60,945 nucleotides of DNA from Nemertoderma westbladi (lineage: Eukaryota > Xenacoelomorpha > Nemertodermatida > Nemertodermatidae): contig JAUCBJ010003500.1 of the NCBI GenBank assembly GCA_032718475.1, positions 1-60,945 of the forward strand. Direction: 5' to 3'. A program made the position numbers and the translations under genes. The notes below the pieces were generated by a model. The model was given only the letters and a program-made list of their open reading frames with translations, was not told where the DNA came from and ran no database searches. This document shows, one piece after another, positions 34,655-44,236 of the stretch. Position 1 is the stretch's first letter, and each line of letters begins with the position of its first letter.

Positions 34655-35602
34655 CCCCCCCCCCCCCCCCCCGCCGGTATGTTTGGTAATGGGGTTGATG
34701 TTAATATGTTGGGGCCCATACACCTATCCGCAATAATTCCCCCCTCCCCTGGGTATATGTTATGTCCCTGCATGCTGTAGTCATACTGCTGTACTGGTAC
34801 CGGTATAGGCCTATCAGCTTCTGGCCTACTCGCCGGTATGTATTCCGCGACTTCCGGGTTTAATCCCGTTGTCCGCGCCATCCTATCCCCTACATTGCCT
34901 CTCTCAGTATGGCCTATGGTATGTGCAGTAAGGCCTACAGTATGTCCTACAGTCTGCATGTGTTGTTCGGGATCGAAGTTTATTCTTCTCGAATAATCCT
35001 CCCCGCGGCTACCGTATTCTCGATCGATAGGTGTATTCCGTCGGAAAGTTTCTCTTCGACCCCCCCCCTCTACTGTTCTCATCTTCGTACCGGTACATCG
35101 CGTACCCCTCTCTCGGCGCGTAGTGCGCCTCACCGGGTCGCATCTCTCCGGGGCGATGGCAATCTCCCGGAGTCCGACCCCACTGACTCTCTGTTCTCAT
35201 CTCGACCACCGACGGCTCGCTATCCGTCCTCGCTCTTCTATCGTTCGCGGCGATACCTCTACTACTATCTTCTCTTCTTCTCCTTTCAGTGGAGTATTCC
35301 CGCTCGTGAGATCTCTCGTCGACCTCCTGGTTAAACCCCACTGTTCTTCTTCCCTCTTCTGATCGGGCTCGACGCTTTGTCCGCCCTCTCACGACGTCAA
35401 CCTGTCTCTCTCTGCTCGGTCGCACGCCGCTGGGGATACTCGCAATCCCCCTATTACTTTCCGTCGCCGGTTGTTGCGGTTTACCTATTTCGGCCCGCGC
35501 ATTATCCGCTGACGGCTGTGGGACACTCTCTGCCCCCCCCCCCCTTTCGCCGCTAACTCGCTGTTGTGGGGCCCCTGTAGCCCCCCCCCCCTTTCGCCAC
35601 AT
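34655..35602 (-). pseudogene. gag: Gag middle region, broken at poly-G tracts
   Basis: Two overlapping open frames, 35,602-35,009 and 35,133-34,645, that look like one Arg/Glu/Gly-rich chain broken at homopolymers. On the minus strand there are G runs of 11 (35,591-35,581), 12 (35,544-35,533), 9 (35,068-35,060) and 18 (34,672-34,655), and each lies where one frame becomes implausible and another begins. The chain includes the degenerate repeat TVGHTVGLTAHTIGHT. No known domain seen. The breaks may be real slippage mutations, assembly errors, or sites tolerated by slippage. Confidence 0.65.
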
Positions 35603-37908
35603 CTAACTTCGCTATCCCTCACCCCGCTACTATATCCCTCTCTAGTCGACACATCAACCCTACCGCGGTCGGGTCTATTCACCCCCGCCTCTCCCTCTGC
35701 TATTGCGTGGCCTACCAGGCCCTCTGCACCCTGCCTACCAACTATGTGGCCTACCAGGCCCTCGCTGGGTCTATTCAACCCAGCCACCCCCTGCCTACCA
35801 ACTACGTGGCCTACCAGGCCCTCGCTCGGTCTACCTAATCCAGCTACTCCCTGCCTACTAACTGTGTGGCCTACCAGGCCCTCGCTGGGTCTATTCAACC
35901 CAGCCTCTTCCTGCCTACCAACTACGTGGCCTACCAGGCCCTCGCTGGGTCTACCTAACCCAGCTACTTCTGGCCCACCAACTGCATGACCTACCAGGCC
36001 CCCGTTTGTCTGGCTATACACGCCCGACGTGTTTACGTTAATAGCACCCATATTGGAACCAGAATTAATTTGTTCCTTCGAAATAAAATCATTTGAATTA
36101 TTTTGTGCGACTACACTATCTGAATTATTTTGTAAATTCGGGCTCAGATTATTATTTAGATTATTTGGATTATTTTGGGGATTATTTTGCGTAGCTACAT
36201 TAATATTAGAATTATTTTCTACATTAATATTAGGATTGTTCTGATTTAAATTTAAATTACTATCACTAGGTAAATTATTTCCTGCAATAAAGGTTTGATT
36301 AGAATTATCCCATACGGTACTATTAATATTAACCACGTCTACTGTACCATTATCATTATTACCCCCCCCGCCCGTACGGTTACACCAGTTTTGGGTCTGT
36401 CGTGCGGTCCCTGTAAGTGGGGTATTAATAAATGTATCCACGGCCCCTGGCTCCCCTAGAATACTCGAGCCAGTCCCGCTCTCAGACGTCCCCGCCCGCA
36501 CCAGTTGCAGCTCGTGCATGCGTCTAATCCTATGTTCCCCAAGCTCACTTTGGCGTCTCTTTAGTTCCTTTTGCTCTCGCTCAGCTTCTACCATTCTCCT
36601 CTCACATTCCCGCGCGTCCCGCTGAGCCAGCTCTGCTATTTTTCTAGTGCTCTCCCTTCGCCTCGCTTCACGCTCCTTACGTTCACTTTCCTTTCTCGCC
36701 TCATACTCCTTGCGTTCCGCCTCACGCTCCCTGCGTTCCCTTTCCTCTCTCGCCTCACGCTCCTTGCGTTCCCTTTCCTCTCTCGCCTCACGCTCCCTAC
36801 ACTCCTTTTCCTCTATTTCCTCATACTCCCTAAGGCTTCTCAAAGCCCTTTCGGCCTTCTCTCCGGTTTCTCTAATCAATGCCGCTCCCCTCTCTAGCCG
36901 CATTCTCCCCTCCTCCAGCCGTTCACCCATTTCCTTCTGACCTTGCTCTATCAGCTCGAGACGGTACGCGGCACCTACCTCTCTCACCCGTCTTCCTTTC
37001 GCGGAGGATGTAGCAGACTTATCGGTTATGACGGACTCCCTCCGCCTTCCCGATCTACTATCTTTCCCCCGCTTCCCGGAACTTCCTCTGACCGACGAGG
37101 CCGAATCCTCGGGGTTAACCTCGGATTCGCCCCCTTCAGGTCCCCTCCAGCCCACTAATTTTACTCCCCGGGCATCGACCAAGTATGGCCCTATGTACAC
37201 TGACGCTACGCTAGGTTCCATACTCCCACATTCCCATAGTTCGAGCAGTTCATTGGCAACCCCTTTCGCTCTCTCCTCGGCTAGTTCTCTCTGCCCAAAA
37301 CGCATTAGGTAATTAAAGTGTCTATCCGACTCACCTAGTCGTTTCCTCAGTCTCACCTCATCTATCTTCGCCCCTTCCTTCTTAGCGTCCTTTAGTAGTC
37401 TCTGGGTCGCGTTGTAGGCCCGTCGAAGTCGATCAGAAACCCCGACGTCCTCGTCGCCGACCTCTCTTCCATCTCTCCGGGTCCGACGTCGTACCGGCGG
37501 CCCCACCGTCGCCATTCCGGCGGGCCGTCCGTCACCCTCGGCCTGTGGCTGGCCGGCGACATCGGTACCGATATTTCTTTCGTCTCTCTGCGTCCGGGGC
37601 CGCACCGTCGGCCCCACCGTCGCCGTTTCGGTGGGCCGCTCGTCGCCCTCGGCCTGTGGCTGGCCGGCGACATCGGTGCGCCGACCCCCGTCCTGTGTCG
37701 ACTCATCTCCTTCTCCCTCCGTCTCGCTCTCTCTTCCTCTCGGCTCGACCTCGGGTTCCAGGCCCCCCCCCCCATCCTGAACTGCCGGATGACCCGTTAC
37801 CGATGGGTCCGGCGTTGTGGGCCTGTATCGCCTGGTTGCGGCCTCGCAGATCGTTAATTCTTCTTCGTCCGGGGTCCGCGTCGGCGTTGTCTCTCCCGAC
37901 TGACTCAT
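35485..37908 (-). CDS. gag: Gag N-terminal extension (coiled coil, Asn-rich, 20-residue repeats)
   Basis: Starts at the first true ATG after the 5' LTR (37,908, MSQSGETTP), 72 bases from the LTR; the frame is also open ten codons further, to a GTG. About 800 residues: acidic and Arg/Gly-rich N-terminus with a duplicated DVAGQPQAEGDERP block; a Glu/Arg coiled coil (roughly residues 340-490, EREAREERERKEREAREE type); an Asn-rich stretch (NLNLNQNNPNINVENNSN type); and about five 20-residue repeats (EGLVGHVVGRQ...). The frame ends beyond the G12/G11 tracts, so its last 40 or so residues are probably out of frame. No catalytic domain. It is the N-terminal part of a Gag of about 1,500 codons in total, unusually long. 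A self-association role is inferred from the coiled coil. Confidence 0.75.
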   Translation of the reverse strand: MSQSGETTPTRTPDEEELTICEAATRRYRPTTPDPSVTGHPAVQDGGGGLEPEVEPRGRESETEGEGDESTQDGGRRTDVAGQPQAEGDERPTETATVGPTVRPRTQRDERNIGTDVAGQPQAEGDGRPAGMATVGPPVRRRTRRDGREVGDEDVGVSDRLRRAYNATQRLLKDAKKEGAKIDEVRLRKRLGESDRHFNYLMRFGQRELAEERAKGVANELLELWECGSMEPSVASVYIGPYLVDARGVKLVGWRGPEGGESEVNPEDSASSVRGSSGKRGKDSRSGRRRESVITDKSATSSAKGRRVREVGAAYRLELIEQGQKEMGERLEEGRMRLERGAALIRETGEKAERALRSLREYEEIEEKECREREAREERERKEREAREERERREREAERKEYEARKESERKEREARRRESTRKIAELAQRDARECERRMVEAEREQKELKRRQSELGEHRIRRMHELQLVRAGTSESGTGSSILGEPGAVDTFINTPLTGTARQTQNWCNRTGGGGNNDNGTVDVVNINSTVWDNSNQTFIAGNNLPSDSNLNLNQNNPNINVENNSNINVATQNNPQNNPNNLNNNLSPNLQNNSDSVVAQNNSNDFISKEQINSGSNMGAINVNTSGVYSQTNGGLVGHAVGGPEVAGLGRPSEGLVGHVVGRQEEAGLNRPSEGLVGHTVSRQGVAGLGRPSEGLVGHVVGRQGVAGLNRPSEGLVGHIVGRQGAEGLVGHAIAEGEAGVNRPDRGRVDVSTREGYSSGVRDSEVRCGERGGGLQGPHNSELAAKGGGGQRVSHSRQRIMRGPK
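35670..36008. repeat. 60-bp coding minisatellite in gag
   Basis: Five to six imperfect copies of a 60-bp unit, seen on the plus strand as GTGGCCTACCAGGCCCTCGC followed by TGGGTCTATTCAACCCAGCC or close variants. It encodes the 20-residue repeat EGLVGHVVGRQGVAGLNRPS on the minus strand. Its sequence is unrelated to the 60-bp satellite. Confidence 0.9.
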
Positions 37909-37980
37909 CTCGTTTGGTGATTGGTTGTTGGTAGTCACTGAGTTTTAGTTAGTTAGGGCGGCAGCTCTGAGTTCAATTAC
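37909..37980 (-). promoter_or_regulatory. Leader between 5' LTR and gag
   Basis: 72 bases. A primer-binding site would be expected at its LTR edge, but the minus strand there starts GTAATTGAACTCAG and lacks the usual TGG. No tRNA match was recognised. Confidence 0.45.
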
Positions 37981-38525
37981 TGTGATGGGATCCAGATGGG
38001 ATCCCGGTTTATCCGGTTTTGTCAGTTCACGCGTCCCCGCCGTGTGTGAAGAGTAAAAGAGTTTCGGTTGTTCGACGTGTATAATGTTTGGGTATATGGA
38101 TATAGATACGGTATAATGGTGGATAAAGTTATTGCATATGGAAGGCGGGAGACGGTAATTGAAATCCCGGTACTTCCCTAACTAAACTATTGTAAGCTAC
38201 AGTAACACCAGTAACTAGCACTGAGATAACTGAACTGATATGATTACAGGTTACTGGTTATATTGCACGGTGGCCTTATTGCTACTCAATCGATGCCTTT
38301 CCCCCCTCCTGATTGGTTGGTACCCTTGTTGGCGCCCTTTGGAGTGTTCCCGTTCACTCCACCTGTTCTCTCTGGGTTAGGGGTTTGGCCCCTGACCCTC
38401 ATTGTGTGTTTCCTTCCCATTTTTATTGGGATGGCACGAGTTGGTTAAGTACCCAATCTCGTGGCTCCCAATATTGCTTATCGGCTTAACTTTATGGGGT
38501 GTTAGCGGGATTGAATAAGCTAACA
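37981..38525 (-). repeat. 5' LTR (right copy)
   Basis: 545 bp, starting TGTGATGGGATCC and ending GAATAAGCTAACA on the plus strand; same length as the left copy with three substitutions. As the 5' LTR of a minus-strand element it should hold the promoter; no TATA box was assigned. Confidence 0.95.
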
Positions 38526-38530
38526 CTTCA
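38526..38530. repeat. Target-site duplication, right (CTTCA)
   Basis: Direct copy of 26,152-26,156. The satellite continues in register from here. Confidence 0.85.
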
Positions 38531-39290
38531 GTTTATAATAATTTACCAGGTTGGGTTGCCTTTGGTTACACTAACTTTATTTAAACTTCAGTTTATAATA
38601 ATTTACGTGGTTGGGTTGCCTTTGGTTACACAAACTTTATTTAAACTTCAATTTATATGTAATAATTTACCTGGTTGGGTTGCCTTTGGTTACACAAACT
38701 TTATTTAAACTAATTTACCGAATTGGGTTGCCTTTGGTTAAACAAACTTTATTTAAACTTCAGTTTATAATAATTTACCTGGTTGGGTTGCCTTTGGTTA
38801 AACAAACTTTATTTAAACTTCAGTTTATAATAATTTACTGGGTTTTTGTTGCCTTTGGTTACACAAACTTTATTTAAACTTCAGTTTATAATAATTTACC
38901 GGGTTTGGTTGCCTTTGGTTACACAAACTTTATTTAAACTTCAGTTTATAATAATTTACCGGGTTTGGTTGCCTTTGGTTACACAAACTTTATTTAAACT
39001 TCAGTTTATAATAATTTACCGGGTTTGGTTGCCTTTGGTTACACAAACTTTATTTAAACTTCAGTTCATAATAATTTACCGGGTTGGGTTGCCTTTGGTT
39101 ACACAAACTTTATTTAAACTTCAGTTCATAATAATTTACCGGGTTGGGTTGCCTTTGGTTACATAAACTTTATTTAAACTTCAGTTTATAATAATTTACC
39201 GGGTTGGGTTGCCTTTGGTTACACAAACTTTATTTAAACGTCAGTTCATAATAATTTACCGGGTTGGGTTGCCTTTGGTTACACAAACTT
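38526..39290. repeat. 60-bp satellite, block 3
   Basis: About 12.7 more units, in register with block 2 once the BEL/Pao element is removed, including the 66-bp/48-bp variant pair near 38,652. The last unit ends GGTTACACAAACTT, and this sequence overlaps the stop codon and last codons of the fibrinogen-domain gene. Confidence 0.96.
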
Positions 39291-40018
39291 AACTTTCATT
39301 TCAACCTTAACCGCGGGATCGTTACTGTTACCAACACACCAGTGTATACCTTCATTATCGTCTAATCCGTGTATTCCATTAAGATTTGAACATTGGCATT
39401 TGCGGCTTTGTTTGGTTTTGTACCACCATCCACCGCCTCCATCAGTAGTTAAACATGTCATCGATTCGATATCAGCTGATCCCTTTGCATAAAAAGGTGT
39501 TTCATGAAGACCATCTTGAATAATCATAGCATCGCCAGCATCTCCAAGGTAATCCTTGATATCTAAACTGAAAGCATTTCCTGATACTTTAAATTCTGAA
39601 TATTTTGCGTATTTCATTACCTCCAGTACACCGTCACTGTCGTCGTCCCACCACAGGTCAATCCGCAGCTGCGCCGTCCCTTGTTGAGTCAGTAGACGTA
39701 TCTTTTCCAATCCGAGCCAGTAATTCTTATCCGCCTTTCCGAAACCCGCGAGGTACTCACTGTAATCGCGATCGAAGATTTCAGATGCATCAACCCTGCG
39801 CTGTATAATCAACCAGGGTTCACCCTCAGTAGTGCGGTCGCATCTGACTTTGTTACCATCGTTGGTTAGACCGTAGGTGTCGTCATTAATTATATCTGTC
39901 TTCGCATTGTAGCATGGGTTTACTTTCAGCGGATCATACACAGTCGTGGTGGTGGGTGCGATGGTGGTTTTGGGTGTGGTATCTTTAGTCGGAATAGTTT
40001 CGGGTACGACTGTTGTAC
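39279..40018 (-). CDS. Fibrinogen-related protein, last exon (fibrinogen C-terminal domain)
   Basis: Encodes a short Thr/Pro linker (TTVVPETIPTKDTTPKT) and then a fibrinogen C-terminal domain: PCYNAKTD, WLIIQRRVDASEIFDRDYSE, YLAGFGKADKNYWLGLEKI, LRIDLWWDD, GDAGDAMIIQDG, GGGGWWYKTKQ, CQCSNLNGIHG and VEMKVKFV at the end. Such domains bind glycans or acetyl groups in innate defence and adhesion proteins. The segment usually holding the Asp-rich calcium site reads YAKGSADIES, so that site looks altered. A 3' splice site (AATATTTCAG) lies just before 40,018 and the exon starts in phase 1. The open frame runs on to 40,154 with no ATG, which supports an internal start by splicing. The stop TAA at 39,281-39,279 lies inside satellite sequence. 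Confidence 0.88.
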
Positions 40019-43000
40019 CTGAAATATTATTGCCATAAGTCACGGAATAGTAAGCATTAATTATCACCCCAGATTGATTGATTGATATGATTGATTGATA
40101 TGAGCCCGTACGGGCTCTTATATTTTTTTTAATATCAAGGATGACCGCACACAATATTAAAATTGTACAATCAGTATACTATACAGTATACAGTACAGTA
40201 GGCCTATACTATACGCAGTATTCCCTCAATATGCTCTGGTATACAGTTCAGGGGATAAGTAATTTGTGGGACAATATTTTGTTTTGGCACATAGGTAATA
40301 ATTTATTGCGTTGCATTAATAAATAATTATGGCGAATAATAATAGTTTGGCACAAAGTTTTTAGTAGTGGGCCTCCCGGCACAAAATGTTGTTTATTGAC
40401 GAAGTAATAGTGATCTAGGTTATAGTAATTCTAATTTAATTATCAATTATTTATCAATCAATTTAATTGGGGACGGTGCGGGGTTGCGGGGCTCCGATCT
40501 ACCCGATCGGTATTAACCGATCTCGTATTTACTTCGTTTGTGACTTTAGATAGGTAATATAATATAGATTAATTATTTAGGCTATTTAATAAACAACTTG
40601 TGCAGTTTACTATGTAAATTTACTATGGATATTCATTTAATTGTCAATTATTTATTGTTTTTGTTAAAAATGCCCATCTCAATTGCGGATATTTTCCAGT
40701 GTAATTAAAAAATGTTAAACCTTAAACATGAATAAAATTACTTGCCAGGTTACTTTAATTTACCATAAATTTCCAATTAATTCATTAAAGAACGTTGCAG
40801 TACAACTATACATGTGTCACTTTAATGAGTTCCCGTTTAATTGAATAATGTCCCAGTTTAAGTAAAAAAAATGGAAAATTTTAAATATCGGTAAATGTCC
40901 TTTAAAAAAAGGTGAACGTTCATTAAAAGTGTGGCTCTTTAAATAAAAAATATACAAAATAGTTTGATGTATCATGTATATTTCACTCCACAATTTAATA
41001 GGGCATATGTTTGGCAGTGTCACCCGTTTTGTCAGCGTGTCTGCCTAGCTCATTGTTAATTAAATAAATTGGAGATGAGCTGTTGCAACTGTAATTAAAG
41101 GTGTAATATTATGGGGGTGTTCAATGTTTGAAGACCCTTTTCTGAATTTTACCACTATTTCAACTGTTTCGGGATATTTGAGAACTCATGAATCAATATA
41201 CGCAAATTATATAGCATACAGTTGACAAACTACATGTACAGTATACCAAGTTTGATTTACTATTACTACACGTTCGTGGGGCCATCGCGCTGTACGAGGG
41301 TCAGTTATTGGATACAGATTAAAATTGAACAATTCTATCCTAAAATCGGTACTTAAGAAATTTAATTAATAAATTAGAAATTTAACCAAACCGCCTATAA
41401 GAATAAATCAAAGAAGAAAGGAAAGTTCCCCTTACCTTATGCCGATAGTATTGATACTGAAATATTAATTTATCATGTCAATGCCTCAACGAAATCATTT
41501 AGCTAATATCTAAAGAATCACCATTAAATTCAGCCAATCATTGTAGAAGATAGAGCAAGCTCAGTGGGAGGATGATTGGAATGTTTCCCATCTACTAGAG
41601 ACGGGCCTAGCGGCCCGTGAAGCAAGTCGTAGGAGACAATACGAGTCAAGTAAAAGCTTTTTGTTCTATCTGATAATAAATTAGTGTGAGGGTAGTCCCG
41701 GTGGTGTACGAAAAATTTTCTAGACAACTTCAAACTATAATTATTATGTTGTAATCATCTAATGAATTATAAAAGCTGTTGTGATTATAGAAGATAGAGA
41801 GCAGTTAGCGAAATGATTATTTTATTCTATCGGATAGAGTAGTCAGAGAGGAGTCGAGGTGTCAATTGATTAATAATAATAACAGCAGTTGTCATGAATT
41901 CAATACAATCGCGCACAAGAAGTGATAAGACAAATTCGTTCTTATTTTTGTAATAAATAAAACAAGTTGAGATATTTCAATGTAAACCGCGATTAACAAT
42001 TTACACTGTTCAATGTAAACCACGATATTAATTAAATACAACAATTATATTATTATTATAACAAATTTTTATATTTCAAACTATAATGTTAGCCTTATGG
42101 AGAATCATTCTGAGGCTGAGTAAACATTCAGCCTTATAAGCATACAGCCTCCACAGTATTAATGTTGGCGCAAAGATTTCAAAATAAAACAATAATGCAA
42201 TGAGAGCATAGTACAATACACTGTGTAGTCAACACACTGTTTAACTAACAGTCATTTAGCTTGCACGCCAATTAATTAACATAGCAAGGATGCATTGGGA
42301 AGAGTTATTCAGCTGAGACTGTAATAGTTAAACCAGTTTATGTTTGATTACTGTCTGGGTTGTAGAGTAGAGTGATAATAAAACTTGGCAGAGAAAGTAC
42401 TTCTTTGTTAGTTGCCCTTAACTATTGAATGCATTACCAGGCCATCTCTATACATTTTTCATGAGTGCCAGCTGGTGTTTTATCATTGCGCCTATGGCAA
42501 ATTTCGTGTTTTGGGGCTATTTTTCGAAATAAAACAAGTTGAGATGTTTCAATTTAAACCGCGATTTCACAAGTACCCTTAGAAATCCATTTTCATGGTC
42601 CATGCAAAATTTCATCAAAATCATTAGAGCCGTTTTTGCTCTAGGTCAGTAGCCAGTAGTCAGTAGCCAGTCCAGTCAGTAGCTTTTTTTTCTTACAGTA
42701 ATCAAGTCTAACGACTTGCTAAATAGGCAATATCAAGAATGCCAAGGAATGATGAGACTGGAAGTATAGAGTAATGGAATGCATTTTAACTTAATTACGT
42801 TTAGATCCATTAAAAACACATTTCTTAAAGCAAATCTCTTGAACTAATTAAAAACTATAATGGAATGGTGTATGGGGTTTACAACTGTATAACTTTTAAG
42901 TATAATTATTTAAATCTTATACTATAAAATAATTAATATCCTTTAAGGAGGCAGGTTGAAATTGATGTTTTTACCCTAATCAACTTAATTAACTAATTAA

Positions 43001-43629
43001 CTGCTATTATCTTAGCTTCTCGAAGGCCACGCGAAAATTCAACTTGGAAAATTTCTAAACTTTGGCCAGACTACATGTGTACCAAGTTTGGTTAAATTTC
43101 ATTAACATTTGGCTGAGTTATTAACGTTTAAATTGGACACAACAGATCAACAGAACAACAGATCGACAGACACACCGAATGATTTAGTGGTACCTATATG
43201 CTAAGCTCGCTTACTTTTTTCGCTCGCCCCACAACTAGCAGGGCCGGATTTAGATTGTGGGAGGCCCTAGGCCATAACTTTGTGGCAAGTCCCCCTAATA
43301 CATTTTTTACAAGTAAGGGGGGGGGGGGGGGGGGGGCATTAAATATTTAGGGACAGCTTTATGGTCAATGCAAATTTTCAAATATTTTCCTAGCACTTTC
43401 ATAAATAATAATTGCTAAAGTTTTTCGACAAATTTTTCGACCATGTTAAAATTGACTTCAAATTTAGCTACTTTTATAATGTACATAGCAACCAACTTTC
43501 GCTGGTTCCACCAACTTCCAATCGACGCCTAGACTGATTATCAGCCTGTCCAATCTATGATAAAATATTCGTAGAATTCTACGACATCGACACTATTTAC
43601 GTTTAATTATTATAACATTTTACCCTTAC
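40019..43629 (-). other. Intron between stalk exon and fibrinogen-domain exon
   Basis: Inferred 3.6-kb intron: donor CCAG|GTAAGG at 43,630/43,629 and acceptor TTTCAG at 40,019, with phase 1 on both sides. AT-rich. It holds a GTATAC-rich palindromic patch (40,170-40,215), a repeated segment AAATAAAACAAGTTGAGAT (41,957 and 42,528), decayed transposon-like ends with CAAAATTTCATCAAAATCAT (42,605) and GACAGACACACCGAATG (43,165), and a G20 tract at 43,317-43,336. No gene seen. Confidence 0.75.
43317..43336 (+). repeat. G20 homopolymer
   Basis: Uninterrupted run of 20 G on the plus strand (C on the transcribed strand of the host gene) inside the intron. Confidence 0.9.
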
Positions 43630-44236
43630 CTGGTGGTTCTGGTGGTCCAGTTACTTCAGGTGATACTCCTGTTGTTATTACTTTAGGGGGTGTTTTATTA
43701 GGTACCCCAGTTATAGGTGCTACGGTTGTAGGTGCTACGGTTGTAGGTGGTACGGTTGTAGGTGGTACGGTTGTAGGTGCTTGTGTTATTGCTTTCGTTG
43801 TTGGTGGCAAGGTAGTTGTGGTTGTTGTAGTCGTCGTCGTCGGTGTAGTTGTTGTTGTAGTAGTAGTGGTAGTAGTTGTTGTTGTTGTTGTAGTGCAGGG
43901 TGGGCACGTATCGGCCACCACAGTAGTTGTTGTTGGCTTCGGGTTTAAGTTAATACCCCACACCCACCCATTTGGTGCTGCGTATTTCTCCCATATATAT
44001 AGCGAGCCGACTCCCCCCACGAGACCTGTTATTGAATATAACAGTACCAAACCTGTAACTATCAATCGTTTTTTCCGAAGCACCCTTTGTCTCTGTATTT
44101 TTCTGCGCATCCGTCTTTCCTCGACATTGTTAATTAAAGGGGCACTGAACGTCCGCGGGCTCAAAGTGTGTCTGTTGTTAAATGTATTAGTGAAGCCCGT
44201 GCCAACACCACCATTATAGAATTCAGGCTTGTATAG
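43630..44236 (-). CDS. Same gene: cytoplasmic tail, transmembrane segment and Thr-rich stalk exon
   Basis: Open from a candidate acceptor (AACAAATAG) at 44,237 to a strong donor (CCACCAG|GTAAGG) after 43,630. The reading is YKPEFYNGGVGTGFTNTF, a basic segment MRRKIQRQRVLRKKR, a membrane segment LIVTGLVLLYSITGLVGGVG, then SLYIWEKYAAPNGWVWGINL, a Cys pair (DTCPPC), a run of about 30 Thr/Pro residues and a TTVPPTTVAPTT-type mucin stalk. Basic residues before the membrane segment indicate a type II protein (N-terminus inside). The only in-frame ATG is at 44,110; the frame upstream looks coding, so an earlier exon may exist outside it. Phase 1 at the donor fits the fibrinogen-domain exon exactly. 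The Thr run comes from a TTG/GTA microsatellite and is probably length-variable. Confidence 0.78.

Larger units (their letters stand above)
26157..38525 (-). mobile_element. Complete BEL/Pao LTR retrotransposon
   Basis: 12.4-kb element with two 545-bp LTRs (TG...CA ends), a 5-bp target duplication, and internal genes all on the minus strand in the order gag, pol (protease, RT, RNase H, integrase) and an extra zinc-knuckle ORF. The Gag DUF1759-type core, the Pao-type RT with YVDD and the C-terminal DUF5641-like end of the integrase place it in BEL/Pao. The three LTR differences mean a recent insertion. I could not find a convincing tRNA primer-binding site after the 5' LTR: the first bases on the minus strand are GTAATTGAACTCAGAGCTGC. 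This copy has frame breaks in gag and the third ORF and one stop in pol, so it is probably not autonomous as assembled. Confidence 0.95.

Noticed and set aside
27450-37934. Plus-strand ORFs across the retrotransposon (for example 29,454-30,173 and 32,397-33,071)
   Set aside because: Antisense shadows of gag, pol and the third ORF; no domains.
43698-44219. Asn/Tyr-rich minus ORF and Val-rich plus ORF over the Thr-rich exon
   Set aside because: Alternative frames of the same trinucleotide-like microsatellite; the Thr frame has flanking coding features and splice sites.
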